NCBI GenBank assembly: GCA_046485135.1
Contig: JAWOHN010000140.1
Location: 1-64,000 of the forward strand
Source of the DNA: CAZAQS01 sp046485135
Lineage (GTDB): Bacteria > Chloroflexota > Anaerolineae > Anaerolineales > UBA4823
Direction of reading: 5' to 3'
Length of the DNA stretch: 64,000 bases
The notes under the pieces were generated by a model. It was not told the DNA's origin. It saw nothing but the letters and a program-made list of their open reading frames with translations, and searched no databases. Below, piece after piece: positions 8,173-17,061 of the stretch (positions within the stretch are counted from its first letter, which is position 1; each line of letters begins with the position of its first letter). The translations under genes were made by a program, and so were the position numbers.

Positions 8173-9267
8173 TCACTTACTCGCTTTTTCTACCAATGGC
8201 CCTTCTGGCGTATCTTTGACATTCCATCCTAGCTGTAGGATTTCATGGCGCAACGCATCAGCGTTGTTCCAGTCTTTTCGCTTCCGAGCTGCCTCACGCT
8301 GATCTACCAAATCAATGACCGTTTGTGGCGGCAGTGAGGCTTGCCCATTCTGAGCTTCTGAACGGAATTGCTGAGCAAATTGCCACACCTCATCAGGCAA
8401 ACCAAACGATCCATTTGGAATTTGAAAATCGCCGATCTCACTCAAAGGAAAACTTGTGCGGGTTTTAAAAACCTTGCCTGTCTGGTGGGGTTGTTTGGGA
8501 CCGGTCAAAATTTCAACCCCCCCCAAACCGAGCACGAGACCTTCTCCAGCGCGGAAATCAAACAGCAGCGCCGTTTTCTCGTCTAAACCAATCACCGGAA
8601 TCCCAGGTGGCAGCATATCCATTAATGTATCAAACCTTGATCTGCCCATAAAACAACGGCTGGTATCCAATTCTTCCCCACCATCCTGGTTATTCCAATG
8701 GGGAATAAAGACTAGCGGGACACCATAGGGACCGAAAAGATCCAGGCCAACTTTCCAATGCGGTTCCTCTCCAACTTTGTAGATCTCATATACCGGTAAA
8801 GAAAAAGCGCTCACTGCAACCGTTGCTGCACTTGCAAGTGTCAGAGTCGCCCCAAGACGATGGCTGGCAATCATCCGATACCAGGCCAGGCTATTCTTAA
8901 GCTGGCGCACTGCATAGGATGGGCTCCCAGGCCCCATAAAGATCATGTCAGCCCTTAGCAAAGGAGCCGTGATCTCTGCATCATTTGGGCTATATGAGGT
9001 GCCCTTTTTACGGGCAGGCACAATAACAGTTTGCGGTTGGTAATTTTGCAAATGTATTTGGAGAAAATCAGCCACCCTTTGGATTACATGGGTGGAGTTA
9101 AGTTCAAACCCTGCCGGTGTTTCCAGCAGGGCAATGTTGGGAGGACCTGACAGGGACCCTCCTAGTGCGATTTGTGCAAGAGCATGGTCAAAAATTCTTT
9201 TTCCGCTCGGTGAAGTTTCACCAGAGCCAAACAGAACTACCGGACCTGGAGTTATATTATCTGTCAT
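8173..9267 (-). CDS. Peptidase S51-like (class I glutamine amidotransferase fold) protein with a cysteinyl-tRNA-synthetase-like C-terminal tail
   Basis: The 364-residue protein appears to join two units. Residues about 9-260 resemble the peptidase S51/cyanophycinase fold: VVLFGSGETSPSG at the start, MGPGSPSYAVRQL, then a nucleophile-like elbow ATLTLASAATVAVS with a serine. The last 48 residues (about 317-364) contain VDQREAARKRKDWNNADALR and then GWNVKDTPEGP. This is the pattern of the end of cysteinyl-tRNA synthetase (R-x2-AR-x-KD-x3-AD-x-R, then a DTP-x-G). No catalytic CysRS domain is present. The gene starts six bases after the epimerase gene, without a clear ribosome site. Automated annotation could misname it as CysRS; hydrolase activity is not proven. 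Confidence 0.8.
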   Translation of the reverse strand: MTDNITPGPVVLFGSGETSPSGKRIFDHALAQIALGGSLSGPPNIALLETPAGFELNSTHVIQRVADFLQIHLQNYQPQTVIVPARKKGTSYSPNDAEITAPLLRADMIFMGPGSPSYAVRQLKNSLAWYRMIASHRLGATLTLASAATVAVSAFSLPVYEIYKVGEEPHWKVGLDLFGPYGVPLVFIPHWNNQDGGEELDTSRCFMGRSRFDTLMDMLPPGIPVIGLDEKTALLFDFRAGEGLVLGLGGVEILTGPKQPHQTGKVFKTRTSFPLSEIGDFQIPNGSFGLPDEVWQFAQQFRSEAQNGQASLPPQTVIDLVDQREAARKRKDWNNADALRHEILQLGWNVKDTPEGPLVEKASK

Positions 9268-9273
9268 AGGGGG

Positions 9274-10284
9274 TTATTTATAGCGGTTGCGGATATTCGG
9301 AACCAGGTAATCCAGGAAACAAAGGTCGGTGTCGTAATCAGGGAACCACCCCCAGTCTCTTCTGGCAGCGCTATCATCCAGGTCGGCAGGCCAGGAATCA
9401 ACAATGTTCTGGCGGGCCAAGTCAGGCACAAAACTGATTTCCGCATCAGGGAAAGAACGGATCACCAGGTTTTTAAACTGGCCGGCTGTCAAGCTGAAAC
9501 TGGTTACATTGTATACCAGGCGGCCGAGAGCCTCTTTCGGCGCATCGGTGAGCATAAGCAGGGATTTTACCGCATCTGGCATAGCCATAAAGGGAATGCA
9601 CACATCTTCACGCACAAAGCAAGCATAGGGTTCGCCTTTGGCCGCCGCATGCAACATTTCTGGGCCGTAATCGCTCGTGCCACCGGTGGGCGCTGTGTGG
9701 GCGCTGATCAAACCTGGAAAACGCAGGCTGCGAAAATCCAGCATGATCGGGCGCTCCACCGCCAGCTGGCGGTAATACATGCTATAGTAGATGCCCAAGC
9801 GCTCACAATACAACTTATTACAGCCGTACATGGTCTGGGGATAATTCCACTCCCATTCCCGAACGCGGGTATAGGTTTTCTTGGTCTCCAAATCAGGGAT
9901 GCCGTAGGCTGCGATCGAGCTTGGAAAAATAAAGCGGACTGGTTTCCCTCGCCAATCCGATTGTTCTGCCGCAAGTTGAAGCAAGGCAAGTGTTCCCTCC
10001 ACATTTACGCGGTGAGCAGCTTCTGGTTTGAATTCACTGCGAGTCGAGAGCAACGCGGCCAAATGGAAAATCGTGTCGATCTCATATTCACTCACCAATC
10101 TAGAAAGCAATCCCGTATCGAGTATATCTCCCTGGATATGATTGGTTTTTGATTGAAGATCTTCAGGCAAAGGTTGAAGATCTAGCGAAACCAAATCGTT
10201 TGAGCTGGTCTCAGCCAATTGGTGAATCAGTGCATTTCCAATCTCACCCGCTGCCCCGGTTATGAGAGACACTTTTTTACGCAT
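9274..10284 (-). CDS. NAD-dependent epimerase/dehydratase (extended SDR)
   Basis: This extended short-chain dehydrogenase has the nucleotide motif TGAAGEIG near the N-terminus, IFHLAALLS, and the YGCNK catalytic Tyr-x3-Lys motif. The overall pattern (FRSLRFPGLISAHTAPTGGTSDY) is closest to the SDR-type L-threonine 3-dehydrogenase/UDP-glucose 4-epimerase-like group, so substrate assignment is open. Two adjacent ATGs exist; the second (10282-10284) is six bases from AAGGAG and is preferred. It appears to be the first gene of a minus-strand run with the S51-like, dehydrogenase and YitT genes. Confidence 0.88.
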   Translation of the reverse strand: MRKKVSLITGAAGEIGNALIHQLAETSSNDLVSLDLQPLPEDLQSKTNHIQGDILDTGLLSRLVSEYEIDTIFHLAALLSTRSEFKPEAAHRVNVEGTLALLQLAAEQSDWRGKPVRFIFPSSIAAYGIPDLETKKTYTRVREWEWNYPQTMYGCNKLYCERLGIYYSMYYRQLAVERPIMLDFRSLRFPGLISAHTAPTGGTSDYGPEMLHAAAKGEPYACFVREDVCIPFMAMPDAVKSLLMLTDAPKEALGRLVYNVTSFSLTAGQFKNLVIRSFPDAEISFVPDLARQNIVDSWPADLDDSAARRDWGWFPDYDTDLCFLDYLVPNIRNRYK

Positions 10285-10546
10285 CATTAGCTCCTTTTAT
10301 GCTAGAATGATTATGCAGCAAGATTTCGCCCTGGAGTTAAGCATAGGATAGATTATATTGTACAACACTTACCATCTATCCATTGAACTGCTCCATCTCA
10401 AACCTGCATAGTTGTAAAAGGGCAGTTTTGTTGCCAATCACTAAAGCAAACCGCCGGATTACTCATTGCTTTGAACAATTTCTTTTGGTGGTTAGCTTAC
10501 GAACCCATTCTAAAATACCCTTAAGGTTATTTACAGGAGGCTCCCT

Positions 10547-11857
10547 ATGCCCCTCAACATCATTGTTGGCGCACAGTGGGGTGACGAAGGCAAAGGTCGC
10601 GTTGTAGACCTCTTGGCTGCAAATGCTGATTATGTGGCCCGCTATAATGGGGGGGACAATGCTGGGCACACCGTTACGGTTGGCAAGAAAACCTTTAAAC
10701 TTCACTTGATTCCTTCTGGAATTATCCACCTTCACCCAATCGCTGTCATCGGGAATGGCGTTGTGGTCAATCCTGACACCTTGTTAGCGGAAATTGACAC
10801 CCTGGCGGAAGCTGGCATTGATGTAAAGCCGGACCGCTTGCGGATTTCTCATGCATCCCATATGATTACCCCCGCCCACCTTGCTTTGGATAGAGCCCAA
10901 GAATCCGCCCGAGGAAAATCAAAAATTGGCACCACCCAACGCGGTATTGGCCCAGTTTATGTTGATAAAGTCGCCCGGCGAGGGTTGCGCTTGGAGACCA
11001 TGCTCTACCCTGATCAGTTTTTGGATGCTCTTAGGCATTTGGTCTTGGATATTAATCAGCAATTGATCCGATTATACGAAGCAGAGCCGCTGGATGTTGC
11101 GAAAATCTTACAGGAAGCAACAGAACAAACCCGGCGTCTAGCCCCTTATATTGGTGATGTTTCCAGCTTGCTGACTGATGCGTTAAAGAGCGGTCGCCAC
11201 GTGCTGGCAGAGGGCGCTCAAGGAACCTTGTTGGATCTGGACCACGGCACGTATCCCTTTGTGACCAGCTCAACACCCACGGCGCCTGGCGCTTTGGTTG
11301 GGTTGGGTCTGGGTCTGGGATATGAGGAGCGGGTTATTGCGGTTACTAAATCCTTTCAAACCCGGGTCGGAGAAGGCTCATTCCCAACCGAGCTCTCTGG
11401 AGAACTTGCCACTCGATTGAGAGGCAGTGGGGAAAACCCCTGGGATGAATTTGGCACAACCACCGGGCGGCCGCGACGAGTGGGTTGGTTGGATTTGGTT
11501 CTATTGCGTTATGCAGCCCGAATTAACGGACTGACCGAGCTGGCGCTGACCAAACTGGATGTTCTGAGTGGATTGGAGACCATCTGCCTGTGCAATGAGT
11601 ACCGGTACAAAGGAGATGCGGGTGATGGGAAAAAGGTGATTCGCGATTTACCCTCCGGACCCGGGAACCTCGACCGTTTTGAACCAGTGTACGAAGAGCT
11701 GCCCGGTTGGAGCGAAGATCTACGCTCTGCGCGGCATTGGGAAGACCTGCCCAAGACGACCCGAGCATATATTCTTCGTATTGAGGAACTTTGTGGAATA
11801 CCGGTGCGATTAGTGTCCGTGGGTCCAGAGCGGAACCAAATCGTGGAAATCAGTTGA
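10547..11857 (+). CDS. purA: Adenylosuccinate synthetase
   Basis: PurA makes adenylosuccinate from IMP, GTP and aspartate, the first step from IMP to AMP. The 436-residue protein has the diagnostic N-terminal P-loop WGDEGKGR (11-18), NGGDNAGHTV, the signature QGTLLDLDHGTYPFVTSS, and TTTGRPRRVGWLD. The ATG follows AGGAGG. It is the first gene of a plus-strand run; the next gene begins four bases after its stop. With the purine nucleoside phosphorylase and the purine-type importer elsewhere in the window it adds to a purine theme. Confidence 0.97.
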   Translation: MPLNIIVGAQWGDEGKGRVVDLLAANADYVARYNGGDNAGHTVTVGKKTFKLHLIPSGIIHLHPIAVIGNGVVVNPDTLLAEIDTLAEAGIDVKPDRLRISHASHMITPAHLALDRAQESARGKSKIGTTQRGIGPVYVDKVARRGLRLETMLYPDQFLDALRHLVLDINQQLIRLYEAEPLDVAKILQEATEQTRRLAPYIGDVSSLLTDALKSGRHVLAEGAQGTLLDLDHGTYPFVTSSTPTAPGALVGLGLGLGYEERVIAVTKSFQTRVGEGSFPTELSGELATRLRGSGENPWDEFGTTTGRPRRVGWLDLVLLRYAARINGLTELALTKLDVLSGLETICLCNEYRYKGDAGDGKKVIRDLPSGPGNLDRFEPVYEELPGWSEDLRSARHWEDLPKTTRAYILRIEELCGIPVRLVSVGPERNQIVEIS

Positions 11858-11861
11858 GATC

Positions 11862-12632
11862 ATGAAATTAGCATCTTATTTGTTATTATTGGTGATTACC
11901 AGCGCCTGTACAGTAGCTTCCGGCGAAGGGATAATTCCCACGGACACCCCGTTCCCAGTCACTTTCACACCTGAGCCGACCACGACGCCAACAATTGTTT
12001 GGTTCCCTCCCACTGCGACCTTCACACCTTATCCAACCCCGGTAATTACTCCGACACCAGACCTTTTGGATGGAATTGGCAGGACATTGCTAGAAGATGA
12101 TTTCTCCACCGCAGAAATGTGGTCGTTGACCTCCAACCCCGAAGGAGGAATTGCGCTAAGTAAGAATGAGCTGACCATAGCCATCAAAGGTGGCAAGGCG
12201 TATTTTTTCAGTGTAAGAGAGGAACCGGTCTTAAGCGATTTTTATGCTGAAATCACTGCCAGCCCAAATTTATGCAAGGGTTCAGATGAATATGGTTTAC
12301 TGCTGCGCGTCTCGGAGTCAGGGGACTATTATCGTTTCTCGCTTTCTTGCGACTCGCAGGTGCGTCTGGACCGCATCATCGGATCCATTGCTTCTTCACC
12401 TCAGCCCTGGGTGTTAAGTGGAGACGTCCCACCTGGAGCGCCCAGCATATCGCGGTTGGGTGTGCGCGCACAGGGCAGCGAGATGCGTTTCTTTGTAAAT
12501 GGACAGCACCAATTCACCGTTGTTGATCCCATGTTAGCCAACGGTCGCCTGGGGATCTTTGCTCGCTCAACTGGATCGAACGCCGTGACGATTAACTTCT
12601 CAGACCTGGTCATTCGGGCCCTGGAAGAATAA
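11862..12632 (+). CDS. Lipoprotein with concanavalin-A-like (LamG/DUF1080-like) domain
   Basis: The 256-residue protein has a lipoprotein signal: a hydrophobic stretch ending with a lipobox, LVITSAC, at about residue 16. A linker of about 45 residues is very rich in Pro and Thr. The C-terminal ~170 residues have a jelly-roll pattern (DEYGLLLRVS, YYRFSLSC, EMRFFVNGQHQF, GRLGIFARS), typical of carbohydrate- or ligand-binding beta-sandwich domains found on bacterial cell surfaces. No catalytic motif is visible. It follows purA by four bases, which may reflect readthrough rather than shared function. Confidence 0.7.
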   Translation: MKLASYLLLLVITSACTVASGEGIIPTDTPFPVTFTPEPTTTPTIVWFPPTATFTPYPTPVITPTPDLLDGIGRTLLEDDFSTAEMWSLTSNPEGGIALSKNELTIAIKGGKAYFFSVREEPVLSDFYAEITASPNLCKGSDEYGLLLRVSESGDYYRFSLSCDSQVRLDRIIGSIASSPQPWVLSGDVPPGAPSISRLGVRAQGSEMRFFVNGQHQFTVVDPMLANGRLGIFARSTGSNAVTINFSDLVIRALEE

Positions 12633-12664
12633 CTCCTCTGTACGACACCATTCTCCTTTGATCG

Positions 12665-13498
12665 ATGAAAAAACGCACCTACCACAATCGCCTTAACGAC
12701 CTGACTCCAAAGGACTGGCTAAAATTTCAAAAGTCCTGGTTCATGCATAATCCACCGCCTCGCCAAAAAGAAGTTCTGCGCCACCCGGCAAAATTTCCAG
12801 AGACATTGGCTCAGGAATTTATCGAATTTTTTACCAAACGAGACCAAACCGTGCTTGACCCAATGGTTGGCACAGGCAGCACACTGGTGGCTGCCTTACG
12901 CGCCGGTCGTCACAGTTATGGCATCGAACTCAATCCAGCCTATGCGAACATCGCTCGCCAGGTGGTGGAGGAGGAACGCCAATCTATTGGCCAAGACGCA
13001 GCCAGCCTTGTCGCAGAGGTCATCACGGCTGACGCTGCTGATTTTGAAAAATATGCTTCCAAGCTGAATATTCCCCCCATCGATTATGTGATCACTTCTC
13101 CCCCATATTGGGATATGCTACGGTCTCGCGGGGCACAAACCCAAAAAAAGCGCCGGGGCGAGGCAGAGATGGACGTATTTTATTCAGACGACCCTAATGA
13201 CATCGGAAACATCCCAGATTATGAGATATTCTTGGATCGTTTGGTGAGCATCTATGCAGGCTTGAAGCCATTCTTACAGCCGCGAGCTTACTTGACGATT
13301 ATTGTAAAGAATGTAAAAAAAGGCGGGGTAGTCTATCCCTTGGCCTGGGATTTGGGCAGGCAGCTTGGCCAGATATACCGGATGAAAGACGAGAAAATAT
13401 GGTGCCAGGATGACATCCGTCTAGCACCCTACGGTCTGGGCAGCGCTTGGGTCAGTAATACCTTTCACCACTACTGTCTCCAATTCCGAAATGAATAA
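12665..13498 (+). CDS. Site-specific DNA methyltransferase (amino-methylating type)
   Basis: This 277-residue protein transfers a methyl group from S-adenosylmethionine to an exocyclic amino group of DNA. The SAM motif I is LDPMVGTGS (64-72) with E88 as the ribose-binding acid. The catalytic motif IV is TSPPYW (144-149); an SPPY core is typical of N4-cytosine and some N6-adenine enzymes. A motif-X-like segment (FPETLAQEFIEFF) precedes motif I, so the order is X-I-IV rather than the IV-X-I order common in beta-class enzymes. A short basic stretch (KKRR, about 161) follows motif IV. No ordinary restriction gene is adjacent, but the next gene is unrecognised and could be a partner. Confidence 0.88.
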   Translation: MKKRTYHNRLNDLTPKDWLKFQKSWFMHNPPPRQKEVLRHPAKFPETLAQEFIEFFTKRDQTVLDPMVGTGSTLVAALRAGRHSYGIELNPAYANIARQVVEEERQSIGQDAASLVAEVITADAADFEKYASKLNIPPIDYVITSPPYWDMLRSRGAQTQKKRRGEAEMDVFYSDDPNDIGNIPDYEIFLDRLVSIYAGLKPFLQPRAYLTIIVKNVKKGGVVYPLAWDLGRQLGQIYRMKDEKIWCQDDIRLAPYGLGSAWVSNTFHHYCLQFRNE

Positions 13499-13526
13499 TT
13501 ACTGATTCCGTGTTAGCCCGGTTGAT

Positions 13527-14513
13527 ATGTTATCCGCAGATGATCTGATCCTTCTCCCCTACACTCCCGATCTGACTCAAGCGGGAATTGCCTATGCTTG
13601 CCGGGTATTGCCAGATCTTACAGGGCATTCTTCACCGGGCATCTTCCCTCGCCTGCGCCAGATTGTAATAGAGCAAGCTGCCGAGTTAGCTTTCAGGCGG
13701 CACCTTTCAGAGCAGAATATTCCTCATCATTTGGCAACCAGCAGGTTTTCTACTGGTTCTGGCAGAGCCTGTGCTGTTTTCGGTGGGCGATATTGTGATG
13801 TGCACAGTACAGAAATTTTGCGGAAAGGGATTATCCACCAGCTTAACCAAAATCCTGCACCTATCCTTTCAGCCTCAGCACTGGTTCCACTTGATGAACT
13901 CTCCTCTGAGCAACGCTCTGGCTCAGACCTGTTAATTTTTTCCTTTGTAACAGCTTTGGTCACCCCTAATCTCACCGAGATAAAAAGGGCTGCCTGTGCT
14001 GGACAACCTCTGTACCTTCTCTACCTGCTTCCACCGATCTGGTTGCGCCGTTCAGGCTGGGTAGATTTGGGTCAAGTGGTCTTAAAGTCAGAAGCAGATC
14101 TGCCGCTTACCGTAACCATCGCTGGTCAGGCTGAGGACCGTGCCTACCATACAGAAGAAATGGTTTTGCCGCCTCTTTGTAGAATCAAAGCCCCCAGCAT
14201 CTTCTATTCCCTGACATATCTTCATCTGACCAACATCCCTTCAGCTCGGCTGGGAATTCACAGTTCAAAACTGGGCAAAACGATCATCATCCGACCTTAT
14301 GAGTGGGGAAATATCTGGGTCTACGGAATGCAGGTTTACCTTGCCGGTTGGATCACCCGGAAAGAATTCTGTCGACTCGCCTCTCCGAACCAGCCCAAGC
14401 GTACTGGTTGGCAGCCCGACCCACCATCCAACCGGTATTTATCCCTACCGGTATCTGAACTGCGCCCATTGAATGAGCTTTTTTCCAAAGCTGTTGATTG
14501 GGTTGAGCGCTAA
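13527..14513 (+). CDS. Uncharacterised protein, possible nuclease-like partner of the methyltransferase
   Basis: I do not recognise this 328-residue protein with certainty. It is soluble, with no signal peptide or membrane helix. The N-terminal half has a helix with a conserved-looking acid (IVIEQAAELAFRRHL), then a beta-hairpin-like GGRYCDVHST, and later SGSDLLIFSFV. That arrangement (acid, then G-x2-x-D) is reminiscent of the PD-(D/E)xK nuclease fold, but the expected lysine position reads His here. The C-terminal half has no recognised motif. The gene starts 28 bases after the methyltransferase gene and overlaps the convergent inositol monophosphatase gene by four bases. Co-orientation with an otherwise solitary methyltransferase is the main functional hint. 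Confidence 0.7.
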   Translation: MLSADDLILLPYTPDLTQAGIAYACRVLPDLTGHSSPGIFPRLRQIVIEQAAELAFRRHLSEQNIPHHLATSRFSTGSGRACAVFGGRYCDVHSTEILRKGIIHQLNQNPAPILSASALVPLDELSSEQRSGSDLLIFSFVTALVTPNLTEIKRAACAGQPLYLLYLLPPIWLRRSGWVDLGQVVLKSEADLPLTVTIAGQAEDRAYHTEEMVLPPLCRIKAPSIFYSLTYLHLTNIPSARLGIHSSKLGKTIIIRPYEWGNIWVYGMQVYLAGWITRKEFCRLASPNQPKRTGWQPDPPSNRYLSLPVSELRPLNELFSKAVDWVER

Positions 14514-15319
14514 CCCACCGTTTTATCATTCCCCCAAATCACATCCAGCATTTCTTTTTGAATAGCCGGGGTACAGGCAAGGATGGAGTGTGGTGGGTTG
14601 AGAACCTTTGCATCTCCCCTCAAATTTGTCACCAGGGCCCCAGCTTCTTTGGCAATCAAGGCGCCTGCAGCAATATCCCAGGGAAAAAGCTCCAACTCCC
14701 AATACCCGTCCAATCGTCCAGCAGCAACAAAACACAAATCTAATGCAGCCGACCCAAGCCGGCGAACTGCACGAGCACGGGTAGAGAACTTAGCAAAATT
14801 ATCTATATTATTGGCTTCGATCTTCCGGATATCATAAGAAAAACCTGTCACCAGCAAACTTTCGTTCAGGTTTGCGGCAGATGAGACTCGAATGGGATCG
14901 CCATTCAAGAAAGCACCTTTCCCTTGCACAGCTGTAAAACACTCATCCCGTAACGGATCGTACACTACTCCCAATTTCGTCTCCCCATCCTCAACATAAG
15001 CCAGTGAAACACAAAACAGGGGCAGACCGTGGATATAGTTGATCGTACCATCAAGGGGATCTACATACCAAACGCAGCAATCCTTATGTTTTTCCCCGCC
15101 ACTTTCCTCGGAGATGATACTATCCTGGGGAAATTCGGATCGAATCCGGTCCAATATCAATTTTTCAGCCCGCAAATCGATCTCAGAAACCAGATCAATG
15201 GCTCCTTTATATTTAACCTGTAAGGCATTTCGGTATCCTGGTCGTGGGTTGTAACCAGAACGAATAATTTCCCCGGCCTCTCGTGCCAGGGATTCTAAAA
15301 ATGAGATTGTATGTTCCAT
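14510..15319 (-). CDS. Inositol monophosphatase family protein
   Basis: The 269-residue protein belongs to the metal- and Li-sensitive sugar phosphatase family (inositol-1-phosphatase, SuhB). Metal ligands are visible in order: ISEES (E71), the signature VDPLDGTINYIHG (D87, D90), and the C-terminal WDIAAGALIAKEAG. Family members hydrolyse inositol phosphates, fructose-1,6-bisphosphate or NADP; the substrate here is unknown. A start at 15317-15319 follows TTGAGG. It stands first in a minus-strand stretch and its 3' end overlaps the preceding plus-strand gene by four bases. Confidence 0.92.
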   Translation of the reverse strand: MEHTISFLESLAREAGEIIRSGYNPRPGYRNALQVKYKGAIDLVSEIDLRAEKLILDRIRSEFPQDSIISEESGGEKHKDCCVWYVDPLDGTINYIHGLPLFCVSLAYVEDGETKLGVVYDPLRDECFTAVQGKGAFLNGDPIRVSSAANLNESLLVTGFSYDIRKIEANNIDNFAKFSTRARAVRRLGSAALDLCFVAAGRLDGYWELELFPWDIAAGALIAKEAGALVTNLRGDAKVLNPPHSILACTPAIQKEMLDVIWGNDKTVG

Positions 15320-15456
15320 GTTTTACCTCAAGGATGAAGCCTGCGCAAAAAGGGGTAATTCCCCCAGTTCCCGGGCATCTCCGGTTGAGCTGTGAAACTC
15401 TTAGTTAAAACTGTTAATCCCCAGACCAATCACGGTTAATTGCACCGCTAAATAGG

Positions 15457-16074
15457 TTAATTCTTATTCAATAGCTTGAAAAGCTCGCTGAGCTCTAATT
15501 GGATTTCTTTTTGGTGCAGATAAGCTTCTTCTAAAAGCGTTTCGAAGGCCGGCTTCTGAGAGGCTGGTACGGTTAGCAGAAGCCTCTCCGTGCGCGCAAT
15601 TTGGGCATTTTTATGGCGCAGCTTCGCCTCCAACCGTTCTCGGTAGCCATGGTAAAACTGGAGTTCGCTCAAGGGATCGGGTTGAGATAAAGGCAAAGAG
15701 GTCAATATTTCCGCAATGGTTAGTAAGAATTCCTCTGTATCAACCGGCTTTTCCAAAAAGCGGACTGCTCCAAGACTGAGCGCAAAGGCTTTATCTTCTG
15801 GTGTGACATAAGTTGCCGACAAAAATACAATCGGAATATGCCGGGTAGCTGGTTGGGTTCGAAGCTTATAAGCCATGGTATAGCCATCCATCCTTGGCAT
15901 CAAGATATCGCTGATCACCACGGAAGGGTAGCGGGTATAGACCAATTCCAAGGCTTCCTGACCATTCCGGGCAGTAAGGACTGAATAGCCATGAAAGCTC
16001 AGCGTCACTTCTAAGAGCTCCAAAACGTTCGGCATATCTTCAACCACAAGTAGAGGACCAAGTGTCGCTTCCAT
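15457..16074 (-). CDS. Response regulator with receiver domain and coiled-coil tail
   Basis: The 205-residue protein is a CheY-type receiver with the acidic pair E12-D13, phospho-acceptor D56 (VVISDILMPRMDG), S86 and K109 in the EKP motif. After the receiver (about 1-125) the remaining ~80 residues are charged and predicted helical, a possible coiled coil, and contain no DNA-binding motif. The frame is open for another 126 codons upstream, but that part overlaps the HD gene and looks non-coding; the ATG at 16072-16074 directly precedes the receiver fold, though its ribosome site is weak. No histidine kinase is adjacent. Confidence 0.85.
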   Translation of the reverse strand: MEATLGPLLVVEDMPNVLELLEVTLSFHGYSVLTARNGQEALELVYTRYPSVVISDILMPRMDGYTMAYKLRTQPATRHIPIVFLSATYVTPEDKAFALSLGAVRFLEKPVDTEEFLLTIAEILTSLPLSQPDPLSELQFYHGYRERLEAKLRHKNAQIARTERLLLTVPASQKPAFETLLEEAYLHQKEIQLELSELFKLLNKN

Positions 16075-16195
16075 AAGGATAATTTTAGCCCCGAAGACAG
16101 AACAGAGCAAGTCACAGAATTGTAAGGAAGCGCGCAAAGGTTGTTGCCGAATTCTAGGCCACGAAATTGTAAGAGGGATCTGAAGTAAGAGGAGT

Positions 16196-16837
16196 TTATA
16201 TATCGCCTTGAATTTCTGCTGGTAAGCGAGTGAAAAACTCCTCCAAGAAGCGGTGACGATCTTCTGCCAGCGCTCGAGCAGTGGCTGTATGCAAGCGATC
16301 TTTAATCTTGCGCAACTTGAAAAGATACTCGTGGTATGAGCTGTGGGCTTCGCCGTCAATTTTTTGACCTGTCTGCAAAAATTGCTCAGACGGTTCAGCG
16401 TAAATCGGTTGTCCAACAACCACATCGAATGCAATTGTGCGAGCAATACCAATCGCTCCGATCACATCTAGTTTGTCTGAGTCAAATAAAACTTTGGCCT
16501 CCAAGGTCTGTGGTTGCTCTGATTCGTCTCGGAACCGGTGAGCTCTAATGCAGTGCTCCACCTGGGCAATGCGCTCTTCCTGCCAGCCCTCAGCCTGGAG
16601 GATCTGCCGGGCAAATTCGGCAGAGGCCTGGTGGTGCTCGAGACGTCCCTCGTCTCCTCCCATCGTTGCACTGCCCTCTGCATCATGCAATAAAGCCGCC
16701 GCGCGGACGATTTCTACATCGGCGCCTTCGGCCAGAGCAATCTTTTCTGCAAGACGATACACTCGCAAGACGTGGTCGAAGCCATGAACAGGGTCAGAGT
16801 TGTCATACCAGGTTTGGGCAGTGTCAATTGTCGGCAT
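16196..16837 (-). CDS. HD-domain phosphohydrolase
   Basis: The 213-residue protein is a metal-dependent phosphohydrolase of the HD superfamily. Metal-binding signatures are DPVHGFDH (H18 and H22), then AALLHDAEG (the HD pair), and a later CIRAHRF. The sequence resembles the YedJ/PF01966 group, which hydrolyses nucleotides or cyclic nucleotides; the exact substrate cannot be read. The start ATG follows AAGGAG. Its neighbours are a receiver-domain protein downstream and a small membrane protein upstream. Confidence 0.88.
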   Translation of the reverse strand: MPTIDTAQTWYDNSDPVHGFDHVLRVYRLAEKIALAEGADVEIVRAAALLHDAEGSATMGGDEGRLEHHQASAEFARQILQAEGWQEERIAQVEHCIRAHRFRDESEQPQTLEAKVLFDSDKLDVIGAIGIARTIAFDVVVGQPIYAEPSEQFLQTGQKIDGEAHSSYHEYLFKLRKIKDRLHTATARALAEDRHRFLEEFFTRLPAEIQGDI

Positions 16838-16867
16838 ATTCGCCTGTTTCTCCTTAATCCCTTTAAT

Positions 16868-17059
16868 TCAAGAGCCAGCCATCCATTGCATAAATACCAG
16901 CGCTAACCCTAAAAATAGGATCGCTCCACAACCAAACATAAATATTCGCGTGGTGATCCTTAAAATCAAACGCAAAACAAACCATGCCGCCAGCAAAATT
17001 ACAACATAGATGGCAATTTGCTGAAGTTGATCGAAGGTAACCGCCAGAATAGAATACAT
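16868..17059 (-). CDS. Small membrane protein
   Basis: This is a 63-residue protein with two hydrophobic helices (about 12-35 and 39-60) joined by a short basic stretch (RITTR). There is no motif for a function. Two ATGs two codons apart are possible: the upstream one at 17063-17065 overlaps the hutI stop as ATGA, while the one at 17057-17059 is better spaced from AAAGGA and is used here. The tight link to hutI suggests cotranscription only. Confidence 0.6.
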   Translation of the reverse strand: MYSILAVTFDQLQQIAIYVVILLAAWFVLRLILRITTRIFMFGCGAILFLGLALVFMQWMAGS

Positions 17060-17061
17060 AC

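Noticed and set aside
10288..10546. Small frames (10383-10607 plus, 10463-10735 minus) in front of purA
   Set aside because: They overlap the purA start or lack ribosome sites and motifs; the region is better read as a divergent promoter area.
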